DNA from: Fontibacterium meridianamericanum
GTDB taxonomy: Bacteria > Pseudomonadota > Alphaproteobacteria > Pelagibacterales > Pelagibacteraceae
Direction: 5' to 3'
Length of the DNA: 64,000 nt
NCBI GenBank assembly: GCA_965235635.1
Contig: CBDDYR010000003.1
Coordinates: 62,001 to 126,000 of the forward strand
Shown: positions 9,386 to 18,274 of the stretch, in pieces
How the letters are laid out: each line of letters starts with the position of its first letter
Position numbering within the stretch: the stretch's first letter is position 1
Translations under genes and position numbers: made by a program
The notes under the pieces: model-generated
Databases searched by the model: none
Seen by the model: the letters and a program-made list of their open reading frames with translations, nothing else
Told to the model about the DNA's origin: nothing

Positions 9386-10382
9386 TAAAAATAGATTAAG
9401 AATAATAAAATTTTTTCTAAAAAAAAATTATATAGAAAATAGCAAAATAAAAGAAATCAAAGGAGATGCTTCTTTTAGAAAATATTTTAGAATATATCAA
9501 AAAAATAAATCTTATATTCTTGCCTCTGCAGAAAAAGAAAAAAAATCTAATATTCTAAATTATATTCTTATAAATAAGTTTTTAAGTAAACGAGGAATTA
9601 GTGTACCACAAGTTATTGATTATAATTATAAAAATGGCTTAGCTTTATTACAAGATTTAGGTGATAAAACTTATCTTCAATTAATCAGAAAATCTAAAAA
9701 TAAATTTAGTATTTATCAATCGTTAATTAAATATTTAATTAAATTACAAAGAATAAATTTTAAAACTAATATATTTCGATTTAAAAAATATAATTTTAGA
9801 ATTTTAAAAAAAGAAATAGATTTATTTTTTATTTGGTATTTGCCTCATGTACTGAAATTAAAAAATAATTCTAAAATTAAAAAATTAAGACAATTATTGT
9901 TATCAATTTTAAAGAACAATTTTATCAAGAATAATTATTTTGTTCATAGAGATTTTCACGTCTCAAATTTGATGGTAAATAAAGAAGGATCCAAAAACAA
10001 AATCGGCATAATTGATAGTCAAGACGCTTTGATTGGTTCAAGAGCTTATGACGTACTTTCTTTGATAGATGATGTGAGGATTAAAACAAGTCCTAATTTA
10101 AAGCAAAAGTTATTGAATTATTATTTGTTATTAGCCAAGAAAGAAAAGAATTTTGATATTAAGCAATTTAAAAAAGAATTTTCTATTCTATCAGTGCAAA
10201 GAGCTATTAAAATTATTGGAATATTTTCAAGGCTTTTTAAGCGAGACAAGAAAAGTAAATATTTAAAATTAATTCCTTACACTTGGACAATACTTAATAA
10301 AAGGTTAGAAGATCCAATATTTAAAGAGGTAAGAATTATCATTAATCAGCAAATTAAATTAAGATCTAAGAATGTTAATTGA
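9378..10382 (+). CDS. AmgK-like sugar kinase (aminoglycoside phosphotransferase fold)
   Basis: A protein of about 334 residues with the aminoglycoside phosphotransferase / choline kinase fold, close to the COG3178 family that includes AmgK, the cell-wall-recycling kinase for N-acetylmuramate and N-acetylglucosamine. The catalytic loop is FVHRDFHVSNLM and the metal-binding loop IGIIDSQDALIG. I chose the ATG at 9378, which overlaps the tsaE stop by 8 nt; an upstream TTG at 9369 is in frame. In relatives a MurU-type nucleotidyltransferase follows; here lysS does, overlapping by 11 nt. Recycling is therefore not shown to be complete. Confidence 0.8.
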   Translation: MINKNRLRIIKFFLKKNYIENSKIKEIKGDASFRKYFRIYQKNKSYILASAEKEKKSNILNYILINKFLSKRGISVPQVIDYNYKNGLALLQDLGDKTYLQLIRKSKNKFSIYQSLIKYLIKLQRINFKTNIFRFKKYNFRILKKEIDLFFIWYLPHVLKLKNNSKIKKLRQLLLSILKNNFIKNNYFVHRDFHVSNLMVNKEGSKNKIGIIDSQDALIGSRAYDVLSLIDDVRIKTSPNLKQKLLNYYLLLAKKEKNFDIKQFKKEFSILSVQRAIKIIGIFSRLFKRDKKSKYLKLIPYTWTILNKRLEDPIFKEVRIIINQQIKLRSKNVN

Positions 10383-11940
10383 TAAAAAGTTTTTTGAAGA
10401 CTCAGAAGCTTGGCCTTTTGCTGAATCCAGAGAGATATTAAAAAAAAGATTAAAAATAATAGAAAAAAAAGGTTACGTTTTATTTCAAACAGGTTACGGA
10501 CCAAGTGGACTTCCTCATATTGGAACATTTGGAGAGGTTTGTAGAACCACTATGGTTATGAATGCTTTCCAAAAATTATCTAATATTCCAGTTAAATTAT
10601 TTACATTTTCAGATGACATGGATGGACTTAGAAAAGTTCCAGATAACATTCCAAATAAAACAATTCTGGAAAATAATTTAAATAAACCATTAACAGCAAT
10701 TCCGGATCCTTTTAAAAAATTTAAGAGTTTTGGAGAGCATAATAACAATATGTTAAAAAAATTTTTAGATGAATTTAATTTTAAATATGAATTTAAAAGC
10801 TCAACTGATCTTTATACTAAAGGTATTTTTGATGACGCGCTGATTCAAGTGTTAAAAAACTATCAGAAAATTATGGATGTAGTTTTACCAACACTTGGTC
10901 CGGAGAGAAGAAAAACTTACAGTCCCTTTTTACCTATATGCCCCGAGACAGGAAAAGTATTAGAAGTCGCTATAGTTGATATAAATTTAGATAGCAAAAC
11001 TATTAAATATCAAAATGGAGATAAAAAAGTTGAAACAAAAATTACAGGAGGAGCATGCAAATTACAGTGGAAAGTAGATTGGGCAATGCGTTGGTTTGCT
11101 CTTGGAGTTGACTTTGAAATGTATGGAAAAGATTTAATTCCAAGCGCAGAATTATCCAGTAAGATTTGTAAAATCTTAGGTGGTACACCACCAGCAGGAT
11201 TTGCTTATGAATTATTTTTAGACGAGAATGGAGAAAAAATTTCTAAATCAAAGGGGAACGGAATTACAATTGAACAATGGTTAAAATATGCATCTCCTGA
11301 AAGTTTATCTTTGTATATGTATCAAAATCCAACGAGAGCTAAAAAATTATATTTTCAGGTTATTCCAAAAGCAGTTGATGAATATCTTTCTTTCTTAGAA
11401 AAATTTGACAAACAAGAAGTAAAAGAAAAATTAGGAAATCCAGTTTGGCATGTTCATAATGGCAACCCACCAAAAGAGAAAGTAATTATCTCTTTTAATA
11501 TTTTACTTAATTTGGTGAGCGTTAGTAATACAGACAAGGAAGATGTTATTTGGAAATTTATTAAGAACTTTAGTCCAAATTTAGTTAAAGAAAATCACCC
11601 CATTCTTGCAAAATTAATTTTAAATGCAATTAATTATTTTAATGATGTTGTGAAAGTAAATAAAAAATTTAGAAAGCCAGATCCAGCTGAAAAAAAAGCA
11701 TTGCAAGATCTAGCTGAGCAGATTTCTAAAATGAGTCCAACTTTACAGCCAGAGGAAATGCAAACCATTGTTTACTCTGTTGGCAAAACTCATTATTCGA
11801 AAGAAAGATTAAGGGAATGGTTTAAAATGATTTATGAAGTACTTTTTGGAGATGAACAAGGTCCTAGAATGGGATCTTTTATAAGTTTTTATGGTATTAA
11901 AGAAACAGTGAACTTAATTAATAAGTCTATTAATGATTAA
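10372..11940 (+). CDS. lysS: Lysyl-tRNA synthetase, class I
   Basis: A 522-residue class I lysyl-tRNA synthetase (LysK type), which charges tRNA-Lys using a Rossmann catalytic domain. The HIGH-like motif is GPSGLPHIGTFGE near residue 42, and the KMSKS-like motif is KISKSKG near residue 300. Class I LysRS is typical of archaea and alphaproteobacteria, unlike the class II enzyme of enterics, and so supports the taxonomic call. The last 150 residues form the expected helical anticodon-binding region. It overlaps the kinase-like gene upstream by 11 nt and sits 8 nt before pyrD. Confidence 0.96.
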   Translation: MLIDKKFFEDSEAWPFAESREILKKRLKIIEKKGYVLFQTGYGPSGLPHIGTFGEVCRTTMVMNAFQKLSNIPVKLFTFSDDMDGLRKVPDNIPNKTILENNLNKPLTAIPDPFKKFKSFGEHNNNMLKKFLDEFNFKYEFKSSTDLYTKGIFDDALIQVLKNYQKIMDVVLPTLGPERRKTYSPFLPICPETGKVLEVAIVDINLDSKTIKYQNGDKKVETKITGGACKLQWKVDWAMRWFALGVDFEMYGKDLIPSAELSSKICKILGGTPPAGFAYELFLDENGEKISKSKGNGITIEQWLKYASPESLSLYMYQNPTRAKKLYFQVIPKAVDEYLSFLEKFDKQEVKEKLGNPVWHVHNGNPPKEKVIISFNILLNLVSVSNTDKEDVIWKFIKNFSPNLVKENHPILAKLILNAINYFNDVVKVNKKFRKPDPAEKKALQDLAEQISKMSPTLQPEEMQTIVYSVGKTHYSKERLREWFKMIYEVLFGDEQGPRMGSFISFYGIKETVNLINKSIND

Positions 11941-11948
11941 TCATAAAA

Positions 11949-12995
11949 ATGAATTATCAGATTATTAATTCTTTTATTAATAAGCTTGATCCTGAATTTG
12001 CTCATTCCTTAGCCATTCAATTTTTAAAAAATCTTTATATTCCGCTCTTTCAATCAAAAGATGATGAAATTTTAAAGATTAATATTTTTGGAAAAGAATT
12101 TTTAAATCCAATAGGTCTCGCGGCTGGATTCGATAAGAATGCAGAAGTATATAATAAAATGTTTGCACTTGGCTTTGGTTATGCTGAGGTTGGCACAGTT
12201 ACTCCAAGACCCCAAGAAGGCAATTTAAAACCAAGAGTTTTTAGATTAATAGAAGATGAAGCGATCATAAATCGTTTAGGTTTTCCAAGTCAGGGCTTAG
12301 AAAAAATTAAGAGTAGGATTGAAACTAAAAGAGCAGAGGGAATTTTAGGGGTTAATATAGGACCCAACAAAGATAGCGCATCCCGCATTGATGATTATGT
12401 AGAATGTTTTAAAAATTTTCATAATTTATGTAGTTATATATGTATAAATATTTCATCACCTAACACTGAGAATTTAAGAAATTTTCATGAGCAAGAAAAT
12501 TTAAAAAAATTATTAAGTGAAATTTTAAATATAAAAAAAACTTTAGGCAGTAAAATACCTGTTATTTTAAAGATATCACCAGATATCAATGACGATGATA
12601 TTGATATGATTTGTAAAAATATTTTAGAATTTAATTTAGATGGATTAGTTTTAACTAATACATCTGTAAAACTAAGAGAAAATTTAATTAATAAGCAAAA
12701 AAATGAGACAGGCGGGTTATCAGGAGTTCCAATTAAAGAAACCTCTAACATAATTATTAAGAAATTTTTTAAAATTGTTAAAACAAGAGTTCCCATTATT
12801 GGCGTGGGTGGAATTGATTCAGGAATTTCTGCTTATGAAAAAATAAGAGCAGGGGCTTCTTTATTACAACTTTATACAGGCTTAATTTACAAGGGCCCGT
12901 TTGTTGTAACGGCAATTAAACAAGAATTAGCTGCACTTTTGAGAAGAGATGGCTTCTCTTCTTTACAAAAAGCGGTAGGCGTTGACAGCGAATAA
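11949..12995 (+). CDS. pyrD: Dihydroorotate dehydrogenase (quinone), class 2
   Basis: A 348-residue class 2 dihydroorotate dehydrogenase, the membrane-associated flavoenzyme of pyrimidine synthesis that passes electrons to quinone. The N-terminal region (DPEFAHSLAIQFLKNL) is the amphipathic quinone-tunnel extension of class 2 enzymes. FMN-site motifs include NPIGLAAGFDKN, and the catalytic Ser lies in ICINISSPNTENLR. The tail has the phosphate-binding IIGVGGI and the GASLLQLYTG segment. Its 3' end overlaps the convergent DUF3429 gene by 33 nt. Confidence 0.97.
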   Translation: MNYQIINSFINKLDPEFAHSLAIQFLKNLYIPLFQSKDDEILKINIFGKEFLNPIGLAAGFDKNAEVYNKMFALGFGYAEVGTVTPRPQEGNLKPRVFRLIEDEAIINRLGFPSQGLEKIKSRIETKRAEGILGVNIGPNKDSASRIDDYVECFKNFHNLCSYICINISSPNTENLRNFHEQENLKKLLSEILNIKKTLGSKIPVILKISPDINDDDIDMICKNILEFNLDGLVLTNTSVKLRENLINKQKNETGGLSGVPIKETSNIIIKKFFKIVKTRVPIIGVGGIDSGISAYEKIRAGASLLQLYTGLIYKGPFVVTAIKQELAALLRRDGFSSLQKAVGVDSE

Positions 12996-13412
12996 ATTAA
13001 TTATCAAAGTTAAAATTACTAAAAAGGTTAGTCGTTTTCTAAGATTTAAATACCAAGCATTACTTGTTTCAGAAAATATTTTTCCATCTATAAAATTAGT
13101 TGAAAAGAATAAGATCATATAGATTGCAATTTTTATGTCTTGATTTGAAAAAAAATCTAAAATGAAAGAAAAAACTGGAACTAAAACACTTAAAGTTAAT
13201 AATAAATTTCTATTATTAGAAATATTGCTATTTAAAATTTTACTCCATTGGCTACCACATAGAAAAGATAGGATTATATTTGCATAGAATAGATAAACAT
13301 CCACAACATAGTTATTAAAATTTGAGATAAAAAAAATGATTGTAAGTGCAAAAAAAGGGATAAGACCCAGATATCCTAAAATGGTTGCTAATTTTTTTTT
13401 CTCTATTGGCAT
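12963..13412 (-). CDS. DUF3429-family membrane protein
   Basis: A 149-residue membrane protein with four to five hydrophobic helices, fitting the DUF3429 (TMEM69-like) family; the segment ILGYLGLIPF at the start and FLCGSQWSKIL in the middle are the recognisable parts. Function is unknown. It is downstream of a TauE/SafE-like exporter gene (2-nt gap, same strand) and may be co-transcribed with it. Its 3' end runs 33 nt into the convergent pyrD, so the last 11 codons overlap a coding sequence on the other strand. Confidence 0.75.
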   Translation of the reverse strand: MPIEKKKLATILGYLGLIPFFALTIIFFISNFNNYVVDVYLFYANIILSFLCGSQWSKILNSNISNNRNLLLTLSVLVPVFSFILDFFSNQDIKIAIYMILFFSTNFIDGKIFSETSNAWYLNLRKRLTFLVILTLIINLFAVNAYRFL

Positions 13413-13414
13413 AA

Positions 13415-14473
13415 TTAATACTTTAGTTTTTTAAAAATAAATGAGCTGAAGTATCCAATTAACAAAGCAAGTCCCACAGCAGTTAATGCATATAATATTG
13501 GACTTGTATTTACAAATTGATAAATAAAATCCTGAAAGAAATTTAACTGATCTTGACTTTCTATTTTTTTAAATATTTTAAATTTTAATTCTTCTACAAA
13601 TAAAGAATAACCAAATTTTAATCCGAAAATTATAATGATGATAGACATTAGAATTCTAAGTTCTTCATTCTTTAAATTCATTCCAAGCCTTGTTCCGAGT
13701 TGTACCCCAACAACTGAGCCAAGCATAAGAATAGAAACCAAAATAAGATCAATATTATGATTAGTGATAGCATGAAAGAAGGTTACAAATGTCATAACAA
13801 AAATCATCACAAATAAAGATGTTCCTGGAACAAGTTTAGAAGGCATGCCAAGAACATAAATCATCACTGGGATTAAAATGAATGCTCCACCCACACCCAT
13901 CATCGATGAAATAATCCCAATCAAAAATCCAAAGAATATTGGTGGAATAATGCTAATGTACAGTCTTGAAGAATTCATTCTAACTTTAAAGGGAAGACCA
14001 TGAATCCATGTATGTTTGCGAAGTTTTCGTTTTATAAATTTTTTATTTTTTATTCTGCGAAATTCAGCAAGACTTTCAATAAACATTAAAAGTCCAAAAC
14101 TAGTTAATAATACAAAATATAATATTGAAGTAATGGTATTAATTTTTCCAATTTGGATTAATAATTTAATAAAATAAATACCAATAGTTGCACCAAAAAA
14201 ACCGCCGCTTAAAATATAAAGACCCATTTTAATATCAACTTGTTTTTTATACCAATGTGCAAATGTTCCAGAAACAGAAGATGCTAAAATATTATTAGCT
14301 CCGTTTGCTATGGCATGCATAGGCGGGATGCCAAAAAAAATTAAAACAGGTGTCATCAAAAATCCCCCACCAATACCAAGCAAACCACTTAAGAGACCTA
14401 TGAAACCGCTGATTGCTAATAAATATAAAATGTTAACATGAACCTCTACAATTGGCAGATAAACTTGGAACAT
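13415..14473 (-). CDS. TauE/SafE (TSUP) family anion exporter
   Basis: A 352-residue polytopic membrane protein of the TSUP family, which moves sulfite, sulfoacetate or related organic anions. Both internal repeats show the family glycine motif: GLLSGLLGIGGGFLMTPVL near residues 23-42 and IGIISSMMGVGGAFILIPV near residues 185-203. Length is greater than the typical 250-residue member because of a cytoplasmic loop around residues 130-165 (basic, KNKKFIKRKLRKH). Substrate cannot be deduced. It precedes the DUF3429 gene on the same strand. Confidence 0.87.
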   Translation of the reverse strand: MFQVYLPIVEVHVNILYLLAISGFIGLLSGLLGIGGGFLMTPVLIFFGIPPMHAIANGANNILASSVSGTFAHWYKKQVDIKMGLYILSGGFFGATIGIYFIKLLIQIGKINTITSILYFVLLTSFGLLMFIESLAEFRRIKNKKFIKRKLRKHTWIHGLPFKVRMNSSRLYISIIPPIFFGFLIGIISSMMGVGGAFILIPVMIYVLGMPSKLVPGTSLFVMIFVMTFVTFFHAITNHNIDLILVSILMLGSVVGVQLGTRLGMNLKNEELRILMSIIIIIFGLKFGYSLFVEELKFKIFKKIESQDQLNFFQDFIYQFVNTSPILYALTAVGLALLIGYFSSFIFKKLKY

Positions 14474-14565
14474 GAGAATTTTAGGTTAACCAATAATTAT
14501 TGGACTAATCTTGTAAAAACAAGAAATCAATTGCTACAAATAATATAGGATTTATCAGAAATATC

Positions 14566-14594
14566 TTGACGTAAATTCATCATCTAACTATATC
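14566..14594 (+). promoter_or_regulatory. Probable sigma-70 promoter of rpmB
   Basis: TTGACG at 14566-14571 and TATATC at 14589-14594 are separated by 17 bp, a near-consensus housekeeping promoter. A ribosome binding site AGGAG at 14601-14605 sits five bases before the rpmB ATG. It is one of the clearer promoter-plus-RBS arrangements in this window, fitting a highly expressed ribosomal protein gene. Seen by eye only. Confidence 0.6.
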
Positions 14595-14610
14595 CCATGC
14601 AGGAGAAAAT

Positions 14611-14952
14611 ATGTCTAAACTTTGTGAACTGACAGGTAAGCGACCACAAACAGGTCATAATGTCAGTCATGCTAATAACAAAACTAAAAGAAGATTTTTT
14701 CCAAATCTTAAAAAAGTTTCTTTTAAAAGTGAAAAATTAAATCGAGATATTCGTATTAAAATTTGCACGCGAGCAATTAAAGCAGTAGATTTTAGAGGTG
14801 GTATTGATGAGTTTTTATTAAGAGCTAAAAATAAAAATTTGTCTCCTCGCGTTAAAAAGATAAGAAAACTTTTATTAACAATCGTTCCTCAAGTTAAGAA
14901 AACTAAAAAAGAAATTAAAGTTAAAAAAGAAACAAAAGCTAAAGTTAATTAG
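14611..14952 (+). CDS. rpmB: 50S ribosomal protein L28
   Basis: A 113-residue ribosomal protein L28. The N-terminus shows CELTGKRPQTGHNVSHANNK and the following KRRFFPNLKKV, which bind rRNA. It is longer than the enteric protein of about 78 residues and slightly longer than the usual alphaproteobacterial form; the excess is a Lys-rich tail (KKTKKEIKVKKETKAK). A good AGGAG ribosome binding site and a near-consensus promoter lie upstream. The queuosine-precursor transporter gene follows 5 nt later. Confidence 0.97.
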   Translation: MSKLCELTGKRPQTGHNVSHANNKTKRRFFPNLKKVSFKSEKLNRDIRIKICTRAIKAVDFRGGIDEFLLRAKNKNLSPRVKKIRKLLLTIVPQVKKTKKEIKVKKETKAKVN

Positions 14953-14957
14953 TCTTC

Positions 14958-15506
14958 TTGGTATATTCAAAAAAGATATTTTTATATTCGGCCGTAATGG
15001 CTATTGTTATTTGCGCTTCAAATTATTTAGTACAATTCCCTTTTTCGTACTTTGGACTTCAAGAAATCTTAACCTGGGGGGCTTTTACATATCCAATTAC
15101 TTTTTTAGTCACTGATCTTGCAAATAGGTTTTTCGGTAAAGAATTTGCTAAAAAGATTGTTATTTTTGGATTTATACTTGGGATTATTTTTTCATTTATT
15201 TTAACTTTTGAAGAATTTAATTTAATTGTTTTAAGAATAGTTATTGCATCTGGAGTGGCTTTTTTAGCAGGTCAGCTCTTAGATATTAGTGTATTTAATA
15301 CCTTAAGAAATAAATTGTGGTTTATTCCTCCGCTTGTTTCTTCAATTCTTGGCTCAATTTTAGATACGGTCGTATTTTTTAGTATTGCTTTTTATGGAAC
15401 AGATTCTTCTTGGATTATATTAGCAGTAGGAGATCTCGCAGTTAAATTATTTGTAGATTTTGCAATGTTGCTTCCTTTTAGAATTGCAATTGCTAGGTTT
15501 AGTTAA
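14958..15506 (+). CDS. yhhQ: Queuosine precursor transporter, YhhQ/VUT family
   Basis: A membrane protein of up to 182 residues with about six helices. The motifs WGAFTYPITFLVTDLANRFFG and DTVVFF identify the VUT/YhhQ family (DUF165), which imports queuosine precursors such as preQ0/preQ1. The longest reading starts at a TTG at 14958, 5 nt after rpmB; an ATG at 14997 would give a protein 13 residues shorter but would cut the first helix, so I prefer the TTG. It ends with an 8-nt convergent overlap with cobT. Confidence 0.88.
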   Translation: MVYSKKIFLYSAVMAIVICASNYLVQFPFSYFGLQEILTWGAFTYPITFLVTDLANRFFGKEFAKKIVIFGFILGIIFSFILTFEEFNLIVLRIVIASGVAFLAGQLLDISVFNTLRNKLWFIPPLVSSILGSILDTVVFFSIAFYGTDSSWIILAVGDLAVKLFVDFAMLLPFRIAIARFS

Positions 15507-17289
15507 TCGTTTTTTTTCTTTTTGGTTCTTCAATAAATAAATCTGCAAGCTGGTCAATTAAAGCATCACCCAACTCTTGAACGTCGGCAATCTTTAAAGC
15601 TTTGCTATAATAGTTGGTAACGTCATGACCAATCCCAATAGCATTAATTTCAACATCTTTTTTATTTTCTATCCATTTGACCGTATTTTTTAAATGCTTT
15701 TCTAAATAGTTACCTGGATTTACAGAAAGAGTTGAGTCATCAACAGGAGCCCCATCAGAAATTACCATTAAAATTTTTCTCTCCTCACTTCTATTTTTTA
15801 ATCTTTGATAGGCCCATAAAATTGCTTCTCCATCAATATTTTCTTTTAAAATTCCTTCTTTTAACATTAAACCTAAATTATTTTTTCCTCTTCTCCACGG
15901 TGTGTCAGCAGATTTATAAATGATGTGGGATAAATCGTTTAATCTACCAGGATTATTTATTTTATTTTTTAACCACAGCTCTCTACTTTTTCCACCTTTC
16001 CAATTTAATGTCGTGAATCCTAATACTTCAACTTTTACAGAGCATCTTTCTAATGTGCGGGATAAAATATCAGCACAAATAGCAGCTATAGAAATAGGCC
16101 TGCCTCGCATTGATCCAGAATTATCAATCAATAAAGTAACCACCGTATCTTTAAAATTTGTATTCTTTTCTTTCTTGTAAGAAAGAGAGTTATGGGGATC
16201 GATGATAACTCTGGTTAGTTTTGCTGTATCCAGCATTCCTTCCTCAAGGTCAAATTCCCAAGACCTATTTTGAAAAGCAAGTAGTTTTCTTTGTAATTTA
16301 TTTGCAAGTCTAGAAATAAAGTTGTGAAAAGATTTTAACTGATTATCTAAATTTTCTCTAAATTTAATCATTTCACCGGGTTCAATCATTTCTTCAGCAT
16401 TAATAATTTTGTCAAATTTATTTGTAAAAATTTTATATTTAACTTCACTGCTATTTTTTTTAATATTAGAAGATTTGATTTCGTCATTTGAACTGTTTTC
16501 ATCTTCAATTAAAGACTCTTGCTCACTTTGATTTGCATCAATTTCAATATCAGGAATTACACTTTCAATATTAAAGTCTTGTTTATTAGAATTTTTATCT
16601 TGGTTAATTTCATTATCATTCTGATCTTTAAGTTTATTTTCATTCTTTTGCTCATTATCAGTATCAGTATTATTAGGAGTTAATTTGTCTTCTAATTTTA
16701 GGCTTTGAATAATCGAGTTTAGAATATTAGAGAATTTTTCTTGATCAGAAATATTTTTTTTCAATAAATCTAATTTATCTTTAATTTGATCATTAATAAT
16801 TTTATTCCAATTTTTTAAACTTTTACTTTTCTCAATATTTAAATCTAGATTAAGCAGGTGATTTGCTAAAATAATATCAAAGGCTTTTTCGATGCCATTA
16901 TAAGTCTCTTCACTTTGTTCGTTAAATTTTTTTTGATAGAAATTTTTAAAGTTTAAATTTATCCCTGCAAATTTTTCTGAACCTAATTTTTCATAGCGAA
17001 TTTTTTCAGCACTCTTATAAATATTTTTTGCAATCATTCCTCTAGGTTCAAATTTTTTTAATAGTTCTGAATTGCTATATTTTATTTTTAAAGCCTCAGA
17101 ATCTGCAAGTGCCCTAATATTCTGATATTCATCAATAGAATTGAAATTAATCTTTGGAAGGTTAATACTGTTACTTTCTTTTGTTGGCGCGTCAGAGAAT
17201 AAAATATTAAGATCTTGTTTTTTAGCTAATGCTTTTATGGTTGATGATATGGCTATTTTAAAATTTTCAGCCTGTTTTTCATTTTCCAT
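15499..17289 (-). CDS. cobT: CobT-like cobaltochelatase subunit (VWA domain)
   Basis: A 596-residue CobT-like protein. The N-terminal half is helical, followed by a low-complexity acidic Asn/Asp/Glu/Lys-rich linker (about residues 205-285) and a C-terminal von Willebrand A domain whose MIDAS motif is DNSGSMRGRP. The tail reads AIGIGHDVTNYY, typical of CobT. In aerobic cobalamin synthesis CobS and CobT form the AAA+ chaperone that loads cobalt with CobN. No cobN or other cob gene is in the window, so this pair may serve B12 synthesis with remote genes or another, unknown metallo- or chaperone function. It overlaps cobS by 11 nt. Confidence 0.93.
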   Translation of the reverse strand: MENEKQAENFKIAISSTIKALAKKQDLNILFSDAPTKESNSINLPKINFNSIDEYQNIRALADSEALKIKYSNSELLKKFEPRGMIAKNIYKSAEKIRYEKLGSEKFAGINLNFKNFYQKKFNEQSEETYNGIEKAFDIILANHLLNLDLNIEKSKSLKNWNKIINDQIKDKLDLLKKNISDQEKFSNILNSIIQSLKLEDKLTPNNTDTDNEQKNENKLKDQNDNEINQDKNSNKQDFNIESVIPDIEIDANQSEQESLIEDENSSNDEIKSSNIKKNSSEVKYKIFTNKFDKIINAEEMIEPGEMIKFRENLDNQLKSFHNFISRLANKLQRKLLAFQNRSWEFDLEEGMLDTAKLTRVIIDPHNSLSYKKEKNTNFKDTVVTLLIDNSGSMRGRPISIAAICADILSRTLERCSVKVEVLGFTTLNWKGGKSRELWLKNKINNPGRLNDLSHIIYKSADTPWRRGKNNLGLMLKEGILKENIDGEAILWAYQRLKNRSEERKILMVISDGAPVDDSTLSVNPGNYLEKHLKNTVKWIENKKDVEINAIGIGHDVTNYYSKALKIADVQELGDALIDQLADLFIEEPKRKKTIN

Positions 17290-18274
17290 TTTTAAGATTT
17301 ATTTTTAAACTTGCAGTTGTTTCTGTAAGTTCTTTCGCAAAGCATCTTTGAAAATATTCCGCAATAATTGCTCTTTCCAATTCATCGCAACGATTTAAGA
17401 ATGATATTCTAAAGGAATAACCAATATCGTTAAAAATTTTATAATTATCTGCCCATGTCATTACTGTTCTAGGGCTCATCACTGTTGAAATATCTCCGTT
17501 CGCAAGTCCAGATCTTGTTAGATCAGCAACTTGAATCATTTTTTGTGCAATTTTTTTTCCCTCAGCGTTATTTAAATGAGGACATTTTGATAATACGATT
17601 TCAAGTTCACTCTCTTGTTTTAGATAATTCAGTGTTGTTACAATATTCCAACGATCCATTTGTCCTTGATTAATTTGCTGAGTTCCATGATAAAGTCCCG
17701 AAGTATCCCCAAGACCAATGGTATTGGCTGTTGCAAATAATCTAAAATATTTATTTTGTTTAATTACTTTATTTTTATCAAGCAAAGTTAGTTTTCCTTC
17801 ACTTTCAAGTAATCTTTGAATCACAAACATAACATCGGGTCTACCGGCGTCATACTCATCAAAAACTAAAGCTACTGGATTTTGTAGTGCCCAAGGCAAA
17901 ATACCCTCTCTAAATTCAGTAACTTGTTTATTATCTTTTATTACAATTGCATCTTTCCCTAAAAGATCAATCCTGCTTATATGACTATCTAAGTTTACTC
18001 TTATGCAAGGCCAATTTAATCTTGCTGCAACTTGCTCAATGTGAGTAGATTTTCCTGTGCCGTGGAATCCTTGAATTAAAACTCTTTTATTAAAAACAAA
18101 GCCTGCAAGAATTGAAAGAGTTGTATCACGATCAAACTTGTAAGCACTATCCAATTCAGGGACAAATTGATTTTTTTTTGAAAAACCTTCAACTGTCATA
18201 TCTGTCTCGATATTAAAAGTTTGTTTTACAGAAATTTTTATATCTGGTGCGTTTTCAAAAATATTATTTTCCAT
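17279..18274 (-). CDS. cobS: CobS-like AAA+ ATPase
   Basis: A 331-residue MoxR-type AAA+ ATPase of the CobS family, the motor partner of CobT. Walker A is GFHGTGKSTH near residue 70 and Walker B is ALVFDEYDAG, with the sensor region FRLFATANTIGLGDTSG. The N-terminal part (KISVKQTFNIETDMTVEGF) is the CobS-specific extension. It overlaps both neighbours by 11 nt, so J-domain gene, cobS and cobT form a tightly coupled operon. As for cobT, a cobalt-chelatase role is family knowledge; local evidence for B12 synthesis is lacking. Confidence 0.95.
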   Translation of the reverse strand: MENNIFENAPDIKISVKQTFNIETDMTVEGFSKKNQFVPELDSAYKFDRDTTLSILAGFVFNKRVLIQGFHGTGKSTHIEQVAARLNWPCIRVNLDSHISRIDLLGKDAIVIKDNKQVTEFREGILPWALQNPVALVFDEYDAGRPDVMFVIQRLLESEGKLTLLDKNKVIKQNKYFRLFATANTIGLGDTSGLYHGTQQINQGQMDRWNIVTTLNYLKQESELEIVLSKCPHLNNAEGKKIAQKMIQVADLTRSGLANGDISTVMSPRTVMTWADNYKIFNDIGYSFRISFLNRCDELERAIIAEYFQRCFAKELTETTASLKINLKNGK

